Positions 52,281-62,055 are shown, counted from the first letter of the stretch. The stretch: 64,000 bases of DNA from Bin76 sp963665765 (GCA_963665765.1 OY762464.1:1054001-1118000); one strand, 5' to 3'. Made by a program: numbers and translations. The notes: generated by a model from the letters alone, not told the origin.

Positions 52281-54449
52281 ATGCGACCGATCATCACCCT
52301 TGCCATTGCCGCGGTTACGCTCTTGGTTCTCACGGGTTGCGGCGAAGCGGGCGAAGGGACCTCTTCCCCCGATAATTCCTCCGCCACCGACCCGGCGGGC
52401 CGGTTCGCCGGCACGGTGCGGATTGGTGCTGCTCTGAGCGAAACCGGCCAATATGCGGTGGAGGGCCGTGATTCCCGGCAGGGGTACGACACCTGGGTCA
52501 AATGGGTGAACGAGGACTACGGCGGCATCGAGATCGACGGCCGTCGCTACGCGGCGGAGATCATCTACTACGACGACGAGTCCGACGCCGACACCGCGGC
52601 CAACCTGGTGCAGAAGCTCATCGACGAGGACCGGGTCGACTTCTTGCTGGGTCCCTATTCGAGCGGGCTCACCACCGGCGCCAGCGCCATCGCCGAGGCC
52701 AACAACGTGATCATGGTGGAGGGAAACGGCACCTCCGACACCATGTTCGAGCGCGGCTTCCGGAACTTGTTCCTGGTGGCGACCGTCGCCAGCGACTACA
52801 CCAAGTCGGGAATCGAGTTGCTGGCCGGCCAGGGGGCGCGCACCGCCGTGATCGCCTACCAGGACACCTCTTTCCCCGCCTCGGTGGCCAAAGGCGCCAT
52901 CCGGCACCTGGAAGACCACGGCATAGAGGTGCTGGCGGTGGAAACCTATCCCAAGGACATCCAGGACGTCTCTGCCATCATGACCAAGTTCCGGGATCTG
53001 GACCCGGACATCTTGGTGGGCGGAGGCCACTACAACGATGCCGTGCTGTTCGTGAATTCGGCCAAAGAACTGGGGTTTGCCCCCCAGGGCATGCTGATCA
53101 CCGTGGGTCCGTCCAACCCCAAACTGGTCGAAGAGTTGGGGGAAGATGTGAACGGGGTGCTGGGTCCCACCCAGTGGGAGCCCGAGATGGCCTACCAGGG
53201 TCCCTATTTCGGAACGGCTTCCGATTACGCGGCCTACTACGAAAGCCTGTGGGGCGAGCCCCCTGTCTACCAGGCGGCCAGCGCCGCCGCCGCGGCTCTG
53301 GCTTTGCATCTGGCCATCGAAGCCGCCGACAGCACCGACACCGAGAAAGTGCGAGAGGCGCTGTATGCCTTGCGCGCCGACACTTTCTATGGTCCCGTTT
53401 CTTTTGATGATCGGGGCGTCAACACCGCCAAGGCGATGGGCACCGTCCAGGTGCAGGAAGGTCGGATCCGGGTGGTCGCCCCCCAAGCCGCGGCGGCGTC
53501 CGAATTCTCCCTTCCCGCTCCGGCGACGCTTGACCCCAACTCGAATTTTCGCGGCAGCAAACAACTGGCCCAGGCTCTGATCAACGGGATCGCTTTGGGT
53601 GGCATGTACACGATACTGGTGCTGGGGTTTTCCATCATCTGGGGGGTGATGGGCGTGATCAACTTCGCCCACGGCGAATTCGTGATGATCGGCGCCTATC
53701 TGGCCTGGCTGGCCAACGCTTTTTGGGGGGTCGATCCTTTCGTGTCGGCGCCCTTGGTGTTCGTGGTGATGCTGGGCTTGGGCTATGCGACGCAGCGTCT
53801 GGTGGTGAACCCGGTGCTCGATCGCTCCCATCTGGTGTCGCTCCTGGTGATGTTCGGCGTGGCGATCACTCTGCAGAACATCATGAAACTCGTATTCTCC
53901 GCCGATTTTCGACGCACCGACACCGCCCTGACCGGCGCCTGGGAGCTAACCGGGGGGATCACGGTGCCCGTCACCCGTTTTTGGATACTGATCGTGGCTC
54001 TGGCGGTGGCGGCCACCCTGACCCTCTTGTTGATGCGCACCCGCCTCGGCAAGAGCATCCGGGCGGCGGCCCAGAATCGGGAGGCGGCCCGGATCGTCGG
54101 CATCGACGTCTCCCAGGTGTACGCGGTGACCTTTGCCATCTGCATCGGCATCACCGGCCTGGCCGGCGCCCTGATCAGCCCGGTGCTGGCCATCCAGCCC
54201 TTCCAAGGCCCACCGCTCACTCTCAAGGCCTTCGCCATCACCGCCATGGCCGGCCTCGGTTCGGTGCGCGGCGCCCTGGGCGGCGCCATGGCGCTGGGGA
54301 TAGTGGAGGCCGGGCTGGCGATCTACATTCCCCGGATCGGCACCAATCTGGCGGTGGTGGCCTCCTTCGTGTTCCTGGTGACGGCCCTGGTGTTACGGCC
54401 CCAGGGCATCTTCGGGGGTCTGCGACCCGTGGACGCCACGGCATCATGA
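52281..54449 (+). CDS. Fused Liv-type ABC importer: binding protein (LivK) + permease (LivH)
   Basis: This single 722-residue frame begins with a lipoprotein signal (LLVLTGC, lipid Cys20). The LivK-type periplasmic-binding fold (about 45-410) contains RIGAALSETGQYAVEGRDSRQGY and LLGPYSSGLTTGASAI. A short Ala/Pro-rich linker leads from about residue 430 into a LivH-type permease: NGIALGGMYTILVLGFSIIWGVMGVINFAHGEFVMIGAY, then about eight membrane spans and the EAA-like LGKSIRAAAQNREAARIVGID. These are normally separate genes. No stop or frameshift is seen at the join. With the next three genes it forms a complete importer for branched-chain or related amino acids or amides. Confidence 0.9.
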   Translation: MRPIITLAIAAVTLLVLTGCGEAGEGTSSPDNSSATDPAGRFAGTVRIGAALSETGQYAVEGRDSRQGYDTWVKWVNEDYGGIEIDGRRYAAEIIYYDDESDADTAANLVQKLIDEDRVDFLLGPYSSGLTTGASAIAEANNVIMVEGNGTSDTMFERGFRNLFLVATVASDYTKSGIELLAGQGARTAVIAYQDTSFPASVAKGAIRHLEDHGIEVLAVETYPKDIQDVSAIMTKFRDLDPDILVGGGHYNDAVLFVNSAKELGFAPQGMLITVGPSNPKLVEELGEDVNGVLGPTQWEPEMAYQGPYFGTASDYAAYYESLWGEPPVYQAASAAAAALALHLAIEAADSTDTEKVREALYALRADTFYGPVSFDDRGVNTAKAMGTVQVQEGRIRVVAPQAAAASEFSLPAPATLDPNSNFRGSKQLAQALINGIALGGMYTILVLGFSIIWGVMGVINFAHGEFVMIGAYLAWLANAFWGVDPFVSAPLVFVVMLGLGYATQRLVVNPVLDRSHLVSLLVMFGVAITLQNIMKLVFSADFRRTDTALTGAWELTGGITVPVTRFWILIVALAVAATLTLLLMRTRLGKSIRAAAQNREAARIVGIDVSQVYAVTFAICIGITGLAGALISPVLAIQPFQGPPLTLKAFAITAMAGLGSVRGALGGAMALGIVEAGLAIYIPRIGTNLAVVASFVFLVTALVLRPQGIFGGLRPVDATAS

Positions 54450-54483
54450 GCCGTGGGACGCCACCCGGCGATGGGAACCCCTG

Positions 54484-55536
54484 ATGAGTCGGGGCGCCGC
54501 CACCGGATCGCTGGACGGAACAGAAGCCAAGCGCCGTCACCTGCGTCGAGCAGGTTGGGCCGTTTCCTGGGCGGCAGTGGTGCTGCTGGCGGGGTTGCCG
54601 CTTCTGCCTTCGGTCACCAACGCCACCCTCTTCACCCTGACTCTGATGCTGACCAGCGTGGGGGTGGCGGTGAATTGGAATCTCACCGGAGGGTTCACCG
54701 GCTATGTGGATTTCGGGCACGCCGTGTGGTTCGGGATCGGCGCCTACACCACCGCCATCCTCATGTCCCTGCAAAGCAACGGGCCGCAAATCGGCTGGTC
54801 ACCCATCCCCGCCATCGGGTTGGGCGCCCTGGTGGCCGGCCTCCTGGCGGCGGTCATCGGTCGAGCGACCATGAGACTGAAAGGACCCTACTTCTCGATC
54901 GCCATGCTGGGGACGTTCGTCGCCATGCGCGAGATCGTGCGGGTGACGAGCATCACCGGCGGCGGCGTGGGACTGACGTTGCCTCCCTATCTCAACCGGC
55001 CGCTGTTCTACTACATACAGCTGGGGCTGGTGGTGGCGCTGGTGGCGTTCACCTGGTGGCTGCGTCGCACCCGCTTCGGCGCCGGTCTGGTGGCGATCCG
55101 GGAGGACGAGATCGGCGCCGAGATGCGGGGCATCGACACCACCCGCTTCAAAGTCGGTATCTTCAGCTTCGCCGGCCTTTCCACGGGACTGTTCGGAGGA
55201 CTGTGGGCCTACCAGAACACTTTCGTCGATCCGGATATCGCCTTCGTGGAGGTCCGCACCATCGACGCGGTGATGGGCGCCATGCTCGGGGGACTGGGCA
55301 CGGTCGCCGGACCGGTGGTGGGGGCCGGGGCGCTCTTCTGGCTGCGCGAGATCTTGTGGACCAACTTACTGGACTACCACCTCGTCGCACAAGGGGTCCT
55401 TCTGATCGTGATCGTCCTGTTCATGCCGCGCGGTCTGGTGGGGCTGGTGGATCGGCGGGGGATATCGATCACCGCCCTGTGGGGACGCGGGCGGGGAAGG
55501 AAAACCATCCCCGATCAGCAGGAGGACGAACCGTGA
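54484..55536 (+). CDS. livM: Liv-type ABC permease LivM
   Basis: This 350-residue membrane protein has the LivM family features: WNLTGGFTGYVDFGHAVWFGIGAY near residue 60 and the cytoplasmic loop LRRTRFGAGLVAIREDEIGAEMRGIDTTRFKV that contacts the ATPase. About nine hydrophobic spans are seen. It pairs with the permease half of the preceding fused protein. A second start codon in another frame (54453) belongs to an overlapping non-coding frame. Confidence 0.93.
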   Translation: MSRGAATGSLDGTEAKRRHLRRAGWAVSWAAVVLLAGLPLLPSVTNATLFTLTLMLTSVGVAVNWNLTGGFTGYVDFGHAVWFGIGAYTTAILMSLQSNGPQIGWSPIPAIGLGALVAGLLAAVIGRATMRLKGPYFSIAMLGTFVAMREIVRVTSITGGGVGLTLPPYLNRPLFYYIQLGLVVALVAFTWWLRRTRFGAGLVAIREDEIGAEMRGIDTTRFKVGIFSFAGLSTGLFGGLWAYQNTFVDPDIAFVEVRTIDAVMGAMLGGLGTVAGPVVGAGALFWLREILWTNLLDYHLVAQGVLLIVIVLFMPRGLVGLVDRRGISITALWGRGRGRKTIPDQQEDEP

Positions 55537-56291
55537 GCGCCTTGTTGGAAGCACGAGGAGTGGTCAAGCGCTTCGGCGGGCTGACCGCGGTCGACCAGGT
55601 GGACATCAGCGTCGGGGAAGGCGAGATTGTGGGTCTCATCGGACCCAACGGCAGCGGCAAGACCACCCTGTTCGACTGTCTGAGCAGAGTGTCGGATATA
55701 GACGCAGGCTCGATCAGCTTCGACGGCGCCGATATCACCGGGCATCGCCCTCATCAAGTGGCCCGCCTGGGCATGGCCCGCACCTTTCAATTGATCCGCG
55801 TCTATCGGCAGCTCACCGTCTCCGAAAACATGGAATTGAGCATCCAGTGGGGGCGGCTGGGGGTGTCGGGGATGTTTAGCAGGACCGACCCGGATACTCG
55901 GCGGAGAGTCGCGTCGCTGCTGGAATTCCTGCTGCTTGCCCGGTTGCGACACGAGCCGGCCGGTGCCCTGTCGGGGGGCCAACGGCGTCTTTTGGAGATC
56001 GGCATGGCACTGATGTCCGAACCGAAGCTGGTGCTGCTGGACGAGGCCACTTCCGGGGTGAATCCCACCCTGACCGCAGACATCGCCGATCGACTGCGCG
56101 AGGTGAACCGCGCCGATGGGGTGGCTTTCCTGCTGGTGGAGCACAATGTGCCATTCGTGGCGGACCTGTGCGAGCGAGTGGTGGTGCTCAACCAAGGCGC
56201 CAAATTGGCCGAGGGAACGCCCCGCCGGATCATGCAGAACGAAGCCGTGGTGGAGGCTTATTTCGGCGCCGACGCCGAGGACGCCCGGTGA
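55533..56291 (+). CDS. livG: Liv-type ABC ATPase LivG
   Basis: The start chosen is GTG 55533 overlapping the livM stop (GTGA); 252 residues. Walker A is GPNGSGKTTLFDCL, the signature is ALSGGQRRLLEIGMAL, Walker B is KLVLLDEATSGVNP, and the switch is LLVEHNVPFVADLC. The ARTFQLIRVYRQLTVSENMEL segment is typical of LivG. It powers the importer together with LivF. Confidence 0.94.
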   Translation: MSALLEARGVVKRFGGLTAVDQVDISVGEGEIVGLIGPNGSGKTTLFDCLSRVSDIDAGSISFDGADITGHRPHQVARLGMARTFQLIRVYRQLTVSENMELSIQWGRLGVSGMFSRTDPDTRRRVASLLEFLLLARLRHEPAGALSGGQRRLLEIGMALMSEPKLVLLDEATSGVNPTLTADIADRLREVNRADGVAFLLVEHNVPFVADLCERVVVLNQGAKLAEGTPRRIMQNEAVVEAYFGADAEDAR

Positions 56292-57025
56292 CCGGCGAGC
56301 GACAGCCGCTGCTCGAACTGCGCAACGTGTGCGCCGGGTATTACCCCGGTGCAGACATCATCGCAGACATCAACCTGGAAGTGGCCCAAGGAGAGATCGT
56401 CTGTGTGATCGGACCCAACGGAGCAGGAAAGTCCACCCTGTTCAAGGCGGTCTACGGCTTGGCCCGGGTGAGTTCCGGACAGGTGCTGTGCGACGGGCGG
56501 GATATCACCCACGTGGCGGCACAGAACATGTTGCGCACTGCCGAAATAGCCATGGTGCCGCAATTGCGCAGCGTCTTTTCCCAGATGACGGTGCGCGAAA
56601 ACCTCGAGTTGGGTATGTTCGTGGAACGGGACAAGGCGCGGATCCGAGAACGGATCGATTACGTCTACGGCCTGTTCCCGCGGCTTGGGGAGCGCTCCCA
56701 ACAGGCGGCGGGCGCTATGTCGGGAGGCGAGCAACGCATGCTCGAGATCGGACGGTCGCTCATGCATGAACCGCGCTTGGTTCTGATGGACGAGCCCTCG
56801 GCGGGGCTGGCCCCGATTGTGACCCGCCAGGTGTTCGCGGCGATCCAACGGCTCAACCTCGAAATCGGACTCACCGTTTTGATGATCGAACAGAACGCCC
56901 GCCAAGGATTGCAGACCAGCCACCGAGGTTACGTTCTGGAGATGGGACGCAACTCCCACGGGGGCCCGGCCCAAGATCTGCTGGCCGACCCGCGGGTGCG
57001 CCGGGCGTTTCTGGGCGCCCGCTGA
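56288..57025 (+). CDS. livF: Liv-type ABC ATPase LivF
   Basis: The start chosen is GTG 56288 overlapping the livG stop (GTGA); 245 residues. It has Walker A GPNGAGKSTLFKAV, MVPQLRSVFSQMTVRENLELGMF, the signature AMSGGEQRMLEIGRSL and Walker B RLVLMDEPSAGLAP. The switch His region reads LMIEQNARQGL, with Gln/Asn as usual for LivF. It closes the rightward ilv-leu-liv block. Confidence 0.94.
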   Translation: MTGERQPLLELRNVCAGYYPGADIIADINLEVAQGEIVCVIGPNGAGKSTLFKAVYGLARVSSGQVLCDGRDITHVAAQNMLRTAEIAMVPQLRSVFSQMTVRENLELGMFVERDKARIRERIDYVYGLFPRLGERSQQAAGAMSGGEQRMLEIGRSLMHEPRLVLMDEPSAGLAPIVTRQVFAAIQRLNLEIGLTVLMIEQNARQGLQTSHRGYVLEMGRNSHGGPAQDLLADPRVRRAFLGAR

Positions 57026-57119
57026 CCAATCCCGCTTTCTGACCCGAAGACCCTCGCCCGGTTGAGATTCGAAGGCCGCCCGGGGGCGGTGTGCCGTTGG
57101 GCAAAGTCGGGACGGCGCT

Positions 57120-57144
57120 CGGTCTCCGGGGAGGCCGGAGACCG
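57120..57144. terminator. Bidirectional hairpin between livF and the P450 gene
   Basis: A perfect 10-bp inverted repeat, CGGTCTCCGG / CCGGAGACCG (57120-57129 and 57135-57144), with loop GGAGG, lies between convergent genes. No U-run follows on either strand. It is a likely shared transcription stop. Confidence 0.6.
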
Positions 57145-57153
57145 GTGGGGAAG

Positions 57154-58386
57154 TCAGCCGCCCACCACCTTGACCGGCATTCGCTTGATGCCGTGAATGA
57201 AATTGGATTGCAGGCGCTCGGCTGGTCCGATCATCCGAAAGTCGGACAGGCGCGGCAGCAGTTCTTCGATGGCCACTTTCACCTGCAATCTGCCCAGGGC
57301 CGCACCCAGGCAATAGTGCGGGCCGCCTTTCCCAAAGCTGACCTGGGGATTGGGGTGGCGTTCGATGTCGAACCGGTGGGGATCGTCGAACACCTCTTCG
57401 TCGTAGTTGGCGGAGATGTACCAGATGGTCACCTTGTCGCCTTCCCCGATGACCTGCCCACCCAGCTCAACCCGGCGGGTGGCGGTTCGGCGGAAGTGGT
57501 AGATGGGCGTCGCCCACCTGATGATTTCCTCCACCGCCCCATCGATGAGATACCGTCTGCGCTCCTGTAGCTTTTCCAACTGCTCGGGATGATCCATGAG
57601 AGCCAAGACCCCCTGGCTGATGGAATGGCGAGAAGCCTCTTGGCCGGCGATCATCAACACCGCGAAAAAGTTGTTGAACTCGGCGTCGGTTAGCGGTTCA
57701 CCTCCCGGCTCGGCGCTCAGCACCCGGCTGATCATGTCGTCGCCCGGTCGGGCCCGCCGCTCGGCAGCCAATCGGGCGGCGTAGCGAAAGGCCTCCAGGC
57801 CGGCCGGACTGCCGAAAGGAGCGAAGCGGCACCGGGGATCGGAGCGATCCTCCCAGTACTCGGGATCGGAATCGCCCACCAGCATCCGGTCGGTCCATTC
57901 GATCAGCCGGTCCGACATGTGGCGGGGAATGCCCATATGCTCGCAAAGCCAGAGAACGGGAATCTTCTTGGAGATCGCCTCCACCAGATCGAACTCGCCT
58001 CGGGCCAGGACTTCTCCCAGCACCTCGGCGGTCATCAAGCGGAAGGCCTTCTCGTAGGCGGACACCACCCGGGGAGTGAACCCTCGGGACAGCAAACGGC
58101 GGATGCGACTGTGGGCGGGAGGATCCAGATCCATCATCGACCGGCGGGCCGCCAGTTCCTCGGGGGTCATCTCCTCCAAGGTGGAACCCCAAGCCGAAGA
58201 GAAAGTCCTCCAATCACGGCTCACCGAAGCCAGATCACGGTAGCGGACCACCGCCCAGAATCCCGCCCTCCCCTCCGGCTCGTCGTGCCGGCTCACCGGA
58301 GCGTGCCGGCGCAGATACCGAAACTCCTGGTGGGGAATGCCCCGCGCATAGAGTTGGGGACTCCAGATATCCACATCCACCCGCAT
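57154..58386 (-). CDS. Cytochrome P450
   Basis: This 410-residue soluble bacterial P450 has an I-helix oxygen-binding segment MIAGQEASRHSI, with Glu-Ala-Ser replacing the more common Asp/Glu-Thr-Thr. The K-helix ExxR is in VEEIIRWATPIYHFRRTATR. The heme loop SFGKGGPHYCLGAALGR contains the iron-ligand Cys. It needs a ferredoxin partner, not encoded here. Its substrate is unknown. Divergent transcription from the decarboxylase-like gene could indicate a shared pathway. Confidence 0.94.
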   Translation of the reverse strand: MRVDVDIWSPQLYARGIPHQEFRYLRRHAPVSRHDEPEGRAGFWAVVRYRDLASVSRDWRTFSSAWGSTLEEMTPEELAARRSMMDLDPPAHSRIRRLLSRGFTPRVVSAYEKAFRLMTAEVLGEVLARGEFDLVEAISKKIPVLWLCEHMGIPRHMSDRLIEWTDRMLVGDSDPEYWEDRSDPRCRFAPFGSPAGLEAFRYAARLAAERRARPGDDMISRVLSAEPGGEPLTDAEFNNFFAVLMIAGQEASRHSISQGVLALMDHPEQLEKLQERRRYLIDGAVEEIIRWATPIYHFRRTATRRVELGGQVIGEGDKVTIWYISANYDEEVFDDPHRFDIERHPNPQVSFGKGGPHYCLGAALGRLQVKVAIEELLPRLSDFRMIGPAERLQSNFIHGIKRMPVKVVGG

Positions 58387-58571
58387 CTCAAACCCGCCTC
58401 GACGAGACCGTACACCCCCTTCTGCCTGCCCGAAGTGTAGGCTCGGTAGCCTGTCGGCCGCCGCAGAACAGGGAGCCTGCCATCACCTCGCCATCCGGCT
58501 TTTCCTTTCCCCAAAGCCCCACAGGACGGGCCTCCGTCCTACCCTCCCCGCCGTGGCACTATTCGGGGGAG

Positions 58572-59294
58572 ATGCTGACCGTGGAATACCGCACCGATCC
58601 CAAAAATGTCCGGGAACTCCTTCCCCCGCCTCTGGCGCCTGCCCCCCAAGACCCCGGAGCGGTGGCGCTGATCTGGGCGGAGTGGCAGTCCTGTTCGGAT
58701 TCGGGAGAAGAGCTGCTCGATCCGGTCCGTTCCCAATACCGAGAGTGCTTTTTCGTGGTGCGATGTCATTATCAGGACCGCACCTGGTCGCGGTGTGTGT
58801 ATATCTGGGTCGACACCGACTTTTCCATGGTGCGGGGCCATCATCAGGGATACCCCAAACGATTGGGGGCGATCCACATGACTCGCCCGATCTCGGTGGG
58901 CCGGGCCGGACCCCGTCTGGAACAGAACGGCATGTTCGGCGCCACCCTTTCCTCCCACGGGCGACGGCTGGCCGAGGCCCGGCTAACCCTCACCAAACCG
59001 GGCGAGCATGCCGGGTTCGTCAACGCCCTCCCCATGTTGCACACCCGCCGGTTTCCGGCCATAGAGTCGGACGGGACCCTGTCGATGGACGAACTGGTCA
59101 CCATGAGCGGTTATGACGTGGAGGTGGCCGACAGCTGGGAAGGCGACGCCCAACTGCGCCTGTTCCCCTCCCCCACAGAAGAGCACCATCGTCTGACGGT
59201 GGGGGAGATCATCGCCGGTTACTGGAGACGGGTGGGGATGTCATGGAAGGGAGGGAGCACCCTCCACCGCCTTCCTCTCCCCTCGCTCGGGTAG
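58572..59294 (+). CDS. Acetoacetate decarboxylase-family protein
   Basis: From ATG 58572 the 240-residue protein has the family core, with the Schiff-base lysine region HHQGYPKRLGAIHMTRP, and ends YWRRVGMSWKGGSTLH. The conserved family start PPWHYSGEMLTVEYRT extends upstream of this ATG in the same open frame (from 58548). The true start may therefore be upstream or non-ATG; no good ATG, GTG or TTG was found there. The family decarboxylates beta-keto acids or acts as lyase-like enzymes. Confidence 0.85.
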   Translation: MLTVEYRTDPKNVRELLPPPLAPAPQDPGAVALIWAEWQSCSDSGEELLDPVRSQYRECFFVVRCHYQDRTWSRCVYIWVDTDFSMVRGHHQGYPKRLGAIHMTRPISVGRAGPRLEQNGMFGATLSSHGRRLAEARLTLTKPGEHAGFVNALPMLHTRRFPAIESDGTLSMDELVTMSGYDVEVADSWEGDAQLRLFPSPTEEHHRLTVGEIIAGYWRRVGMSWKGGSTLHRLPLPSLG

Positions 59295-59298
59295 CACC

Positions 59299-59814
59299 AT
59301 GGGCCAGGATATCGAAAACCGTATCTCCATCTGCCAGCTAACCGCCGAGGATCGGACCCGGGCGGTGGAGGTGATCAACACGGCTGCTCGGTGGTACCGG
59401 GAGTTCCTTCCACCCGAGGAACTCCACGACCCGGAGATGAACGAGGCGGACTGGGAGGCCGAAGGTCGGCGAATGACCTGGTGGGGGGCGTTGACCGACG
59501 ACACTCTGGTGGGAGTGATGGGAAGCGAGCCGATGGGCGAAGTGGCCTTGCTCCGTCATGCCTACATCCTGCCCCGCTACCAGAGAAAAGGGGTGGCGTC
59601 GGCGCTGCGGGAGCACATCGAGCAAAACCTTCCGGGTATCAAGCGGATCATCGTGGGGACCTATGCCGCCAATTACAAGGCGCGGGGGATACTGGAGAAA
59701 GGCGGCTACCTTCTCTCGGCCGACTCCCAAGCCGTATTACGCACCTTCTTCAACATTCCCGAAGACCGCCTGCTGACCTCGGTCACCTACGAAAAGCCTG
59801 TCCGAGAGGGTTGA
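59299..59814 (+). CDS. GNAT-family N-acetyltransferase
   Basis: This 171-residue acetyltransferase has the acetyl-CoA loop YILPRYQRKGVASALREHIE (R/QxxGxA) and the C-terminal ANYKARGILEKGGYLLS segment. The acceptor is unknown. It starts 5 bases after the decarboxylase-like gene, suggesting one transcript. Confidence 0.88.
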   Translation: MGQDIENRISICQLTAEDRTRAVEVINTAARWYREFLPPEELHDPEMNEADWEAEGRRMTWWGALTDDTLVGVMGSEPMGEVALLRHAYILPRYQRKGVASALREHIEQNLPGIKRIIVGTYAANYKARGILEKGGYLLSADSQAVLRTFFNIPEDRLLTSVTYEKPVREG

Positions 59815-59853
59815 GGCTGCGCGGTTTGGGGTGAGGGTCCTTGGTTTTACTTT

Positions 59854-62055
59854 CTAGGTTTCCTCGGCCTCCACTCGCAGATCCGGCAACCAGCCGAGCC
59901 ATGACGGTAGATACCAGTTACGGGTCCCCAGCACCTCCATGCTGGCCGGGACCAACACCGATCGAACCAGGGTGGCGTCCAGGAGCACCGCCACGGCCAA
60001 CCCGAATCCGACCAGCTGGTTGACGACCGTGTCCCCCGCCGCGAATCCCCCGAACACGGCAACCATTATCAGGGCGGCGCCGGTGATCATCGCTCCCGTG
60101 GAACGGAGGCCGTAGGCCACGGCCTGGGCGTTGTTTCCGGTTGCGTCATAGCGTTCACGGATCCGGCTCAGCAAGAACACGTGATAGTCCATGGAGAGAC
60201 CGAACAGGATGGTAAACAGGAACAACGGTATCCAGGCGTCGATTACCTCGGCCTGCTGGAATCCGAACAGGTCTGCCCCGACTCCTCTCTGGAACACCAG
60301 CACCAGTAGTCCATATGTGGCGCCAACCGAGAGCAGGTTCATGATGATGGCCTTGATCGGGATGGCGATCGAGCGGAACACCAGCATCAGCAGAATGAAA
60401 CTGAGGCCGAGAACGAAGGCAAAGACGATGGGGGTGTACACGTCCACGATGCCGTAGAAGTCAGTGGCGGCGGCTGTGGCCCCTCCGACAAAGACTCTCG
60501 CCTCCACGCCTCCAAACGCCGCCGGAATGTGTTCTTCCCGGATCCTGGTCAGCCTTTCGGTGGCCAGGCGGCTGTTGGGCTCGCCCGGGAAGGGCAACGA
60601 CAGCAGGGCGAGATCACCCGCGTCATTAACCTCCAACTGGGGTGGCACCGGGAAATCGGGGTCGTCCTGGAGAAGCTGCACCAAGCGCAAACCTGCCTGC
60701 TGCACCCGTGGGTCGGCGAGGTTGGCATCGACCACAATCTCCGCCGGACTGAGCACCCCGGCGGGAGTGACCTCCCCGATTGAGAACTCTTCTTCAAAGA
60801 CAAGGAACGTCTCTTTGGTCTTTGATTTGTCGGGGAAGCTGTTGACGTCATTGAGCCCCGTGTGGATGTCCAAGTAGAAATACGACAGGATCAGCAGGGG
60901 AACGCTGGTAAGGAGGATGCTGGCGACCGGAAACCGGGTTACGACTTCGGTGATCTTTTCCCAGAACCCATGTTGGTTGGCCTGTGGACTCTTGAGTGAG
61001 AACCTGGTCAGGAAAGGAACTTTCAGCAGGCCCACTTTGGGGCCGAGCAGCGAGAGCACGGCCGGTAAGAGAGTGAGCGTGGCCGCCAAAGCCGTTATCA
61101 CCACCAAAATAGCCCCCAGACCAAGTGATCGGAAGAACGACACGGGGACGATCAACATGCCGATAAGGGCGAGCACCACCGTGGCGCCGCTGAAAAGCAC
61201 GGTGCGACCCGCGGTGTCGCCGGTCTTCTCGACGGCATCTCTTACCCCGAGTCCTCCATCCAGCTCTTCTCTGAATCGGGATACGATCAACAGCGAATAA
61301 TCGATGCCGACCGCCAGCCCGATCATCGTGACCATCATCGTCACAAAGAAGATCAATTCGAAGAATTGTCCGATGATCCCGACCGCTCCCAACGCCATGA
61401 CGATGGCAACAATGGCCAGTCCCAGCGGGAGCATGGTGGCCACGACCGAGCCGAACAGGGTCAGCAAAATGATCAGCGCCACCGGAATGCCGAAACGCTC
61501 TCCCTTCTCCAGATCTTCAGCACTCAACTCGTTGTTCTCGAATGCCACGCTTGCGTCACCGCCGATGAGAACCCGGAATCCGTCTGTGCCATCCAATTCT
61601 TCGACCGCCGAGACGACCTCCTCCACATTCTCGGTCGCCTCTTTGACATCACCTGCCAGGACAAAGCCCATGATGGTGGTCCTGCGGTCGGCAGACACCA
61701 GAAGAGGTTCGCCGCTCAAGTAGTAGTGCGTTCCAGACTCAACAGTCTCGGGTCCTATTCCCATGACCCGGTCATGAATAGACTCGACCTTGGCCTGGAA
61801 CCGGGGGTCATCCACGGTCAGGGACCGGGACTGGACGATGACCAGCTCCGAAAGCATCCTGGGCCCTGTGAGTCTCTCTTCCAACAGGGCAGCCGCCTGT
61901 TCCGATTCGTAGCCGGAACCCAACCGGAACTCGGTGGTGGTGGCGCTGGGAAGGAGGGTTCGGACCAGACCCAGGCCTATCACCAATATCGCAACCCAGA
62001 CACCGACGGTGGCCCATGGCCTGCGCGCACATAAGCGGGCTAACTTCGCAGTCAC
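59854..62055 (-). CDS. MMPL/RND-superfamily membrane transporter
   Basis: This 733-residue protein has two repeats, each with a first membrane span, a large extracytoplasmic domain and five further spans. The second-repeat core includes FLFTILFGLSMDYHVFLLSRIRERYD and the first-repeat core GLAVGIDYSLLIVSRFREELDGG, both with the Asp-Tyr pair of the proton relay. MMPL proteins export lipids or other hydrophobic compounds in actinobacteria. Cargo and partners are not evident. It follows a small gene on the same strand by 4 bases. Confidence 0.92.
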   Translation of the reverse strand: MTAKLARLCARRPWATVGVWVAILVIGLGLVRTLLPSATTTEFRLGSGYESEQAAALLEERLTGPRMLSELVIVQSRSLTVDDPRFQAKVESIHDRVMGIGPETVESGTHYYLSGEPLLVSADRRTTIMGFVLAGDVKEATENVEEVVSAVEELDGTDGFRVLIGGDASVAFENNELSAEDLEKGERFGIPVALIILLTLFGSVVATMLPLGLAIVAIVMALGAVGIIGQFFELIFFVTMMVTMIGLAVGIDYSLLIVSRFREELDGGLGVRDAVEKTGDTAGRTVLFSGATVVLALIGMLIVPVSFFRSLGLGAILVVITALAATLTLLPAVLSLLGPKVGLLKVPFLTRFSLKSPQANQHGFWEKITEVVTRFPVASILLTSVPLLILSYFYLDIHTGLNDVNSFPDKSKTKETFLVFEEEFSIGEVTPAGVLSPAEIVVDANLADPRVQQAGLRLVQLLQDDPDFPVPPQLEVNDAGDLALLSLPFPGEPNSRLATERLTRIREEHIPAAFGGVEARVFVGGATAAATDFYGIVDVYTPIVFAFVLGLSFILLMLVFRSIAIPIKAIIMNLLSVGATYGLLVLVFQRGVGADLFGFQQAEVIDAWIPLFLFTILFGLSMDYHVFLLSRIRERYDATGNNAQAVAYGLRSTGAMITGAALIMVAVFGGFAAGDTVVNQLVGFGLAVAVLLDATLVRSVLVPASMEVLGTRNWYLPSWLGWLPDLRVEAEET

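Noticed and set aside
51030..53831. Very long leftward open frame (933 residues) across leuB and the Liv fusion gene
   Set aside because: It is antisense to clearly conserved genes, rich in His/Gly/Arg from codon mirror effects, and has no family motif.
54453..55532. N-terminal extension of livG overlapping livM
   Set aside because: The sequence is a frame-shifted shadow of livM; GTG 55533 overlaps the livM stop as in the neighbouring genes.
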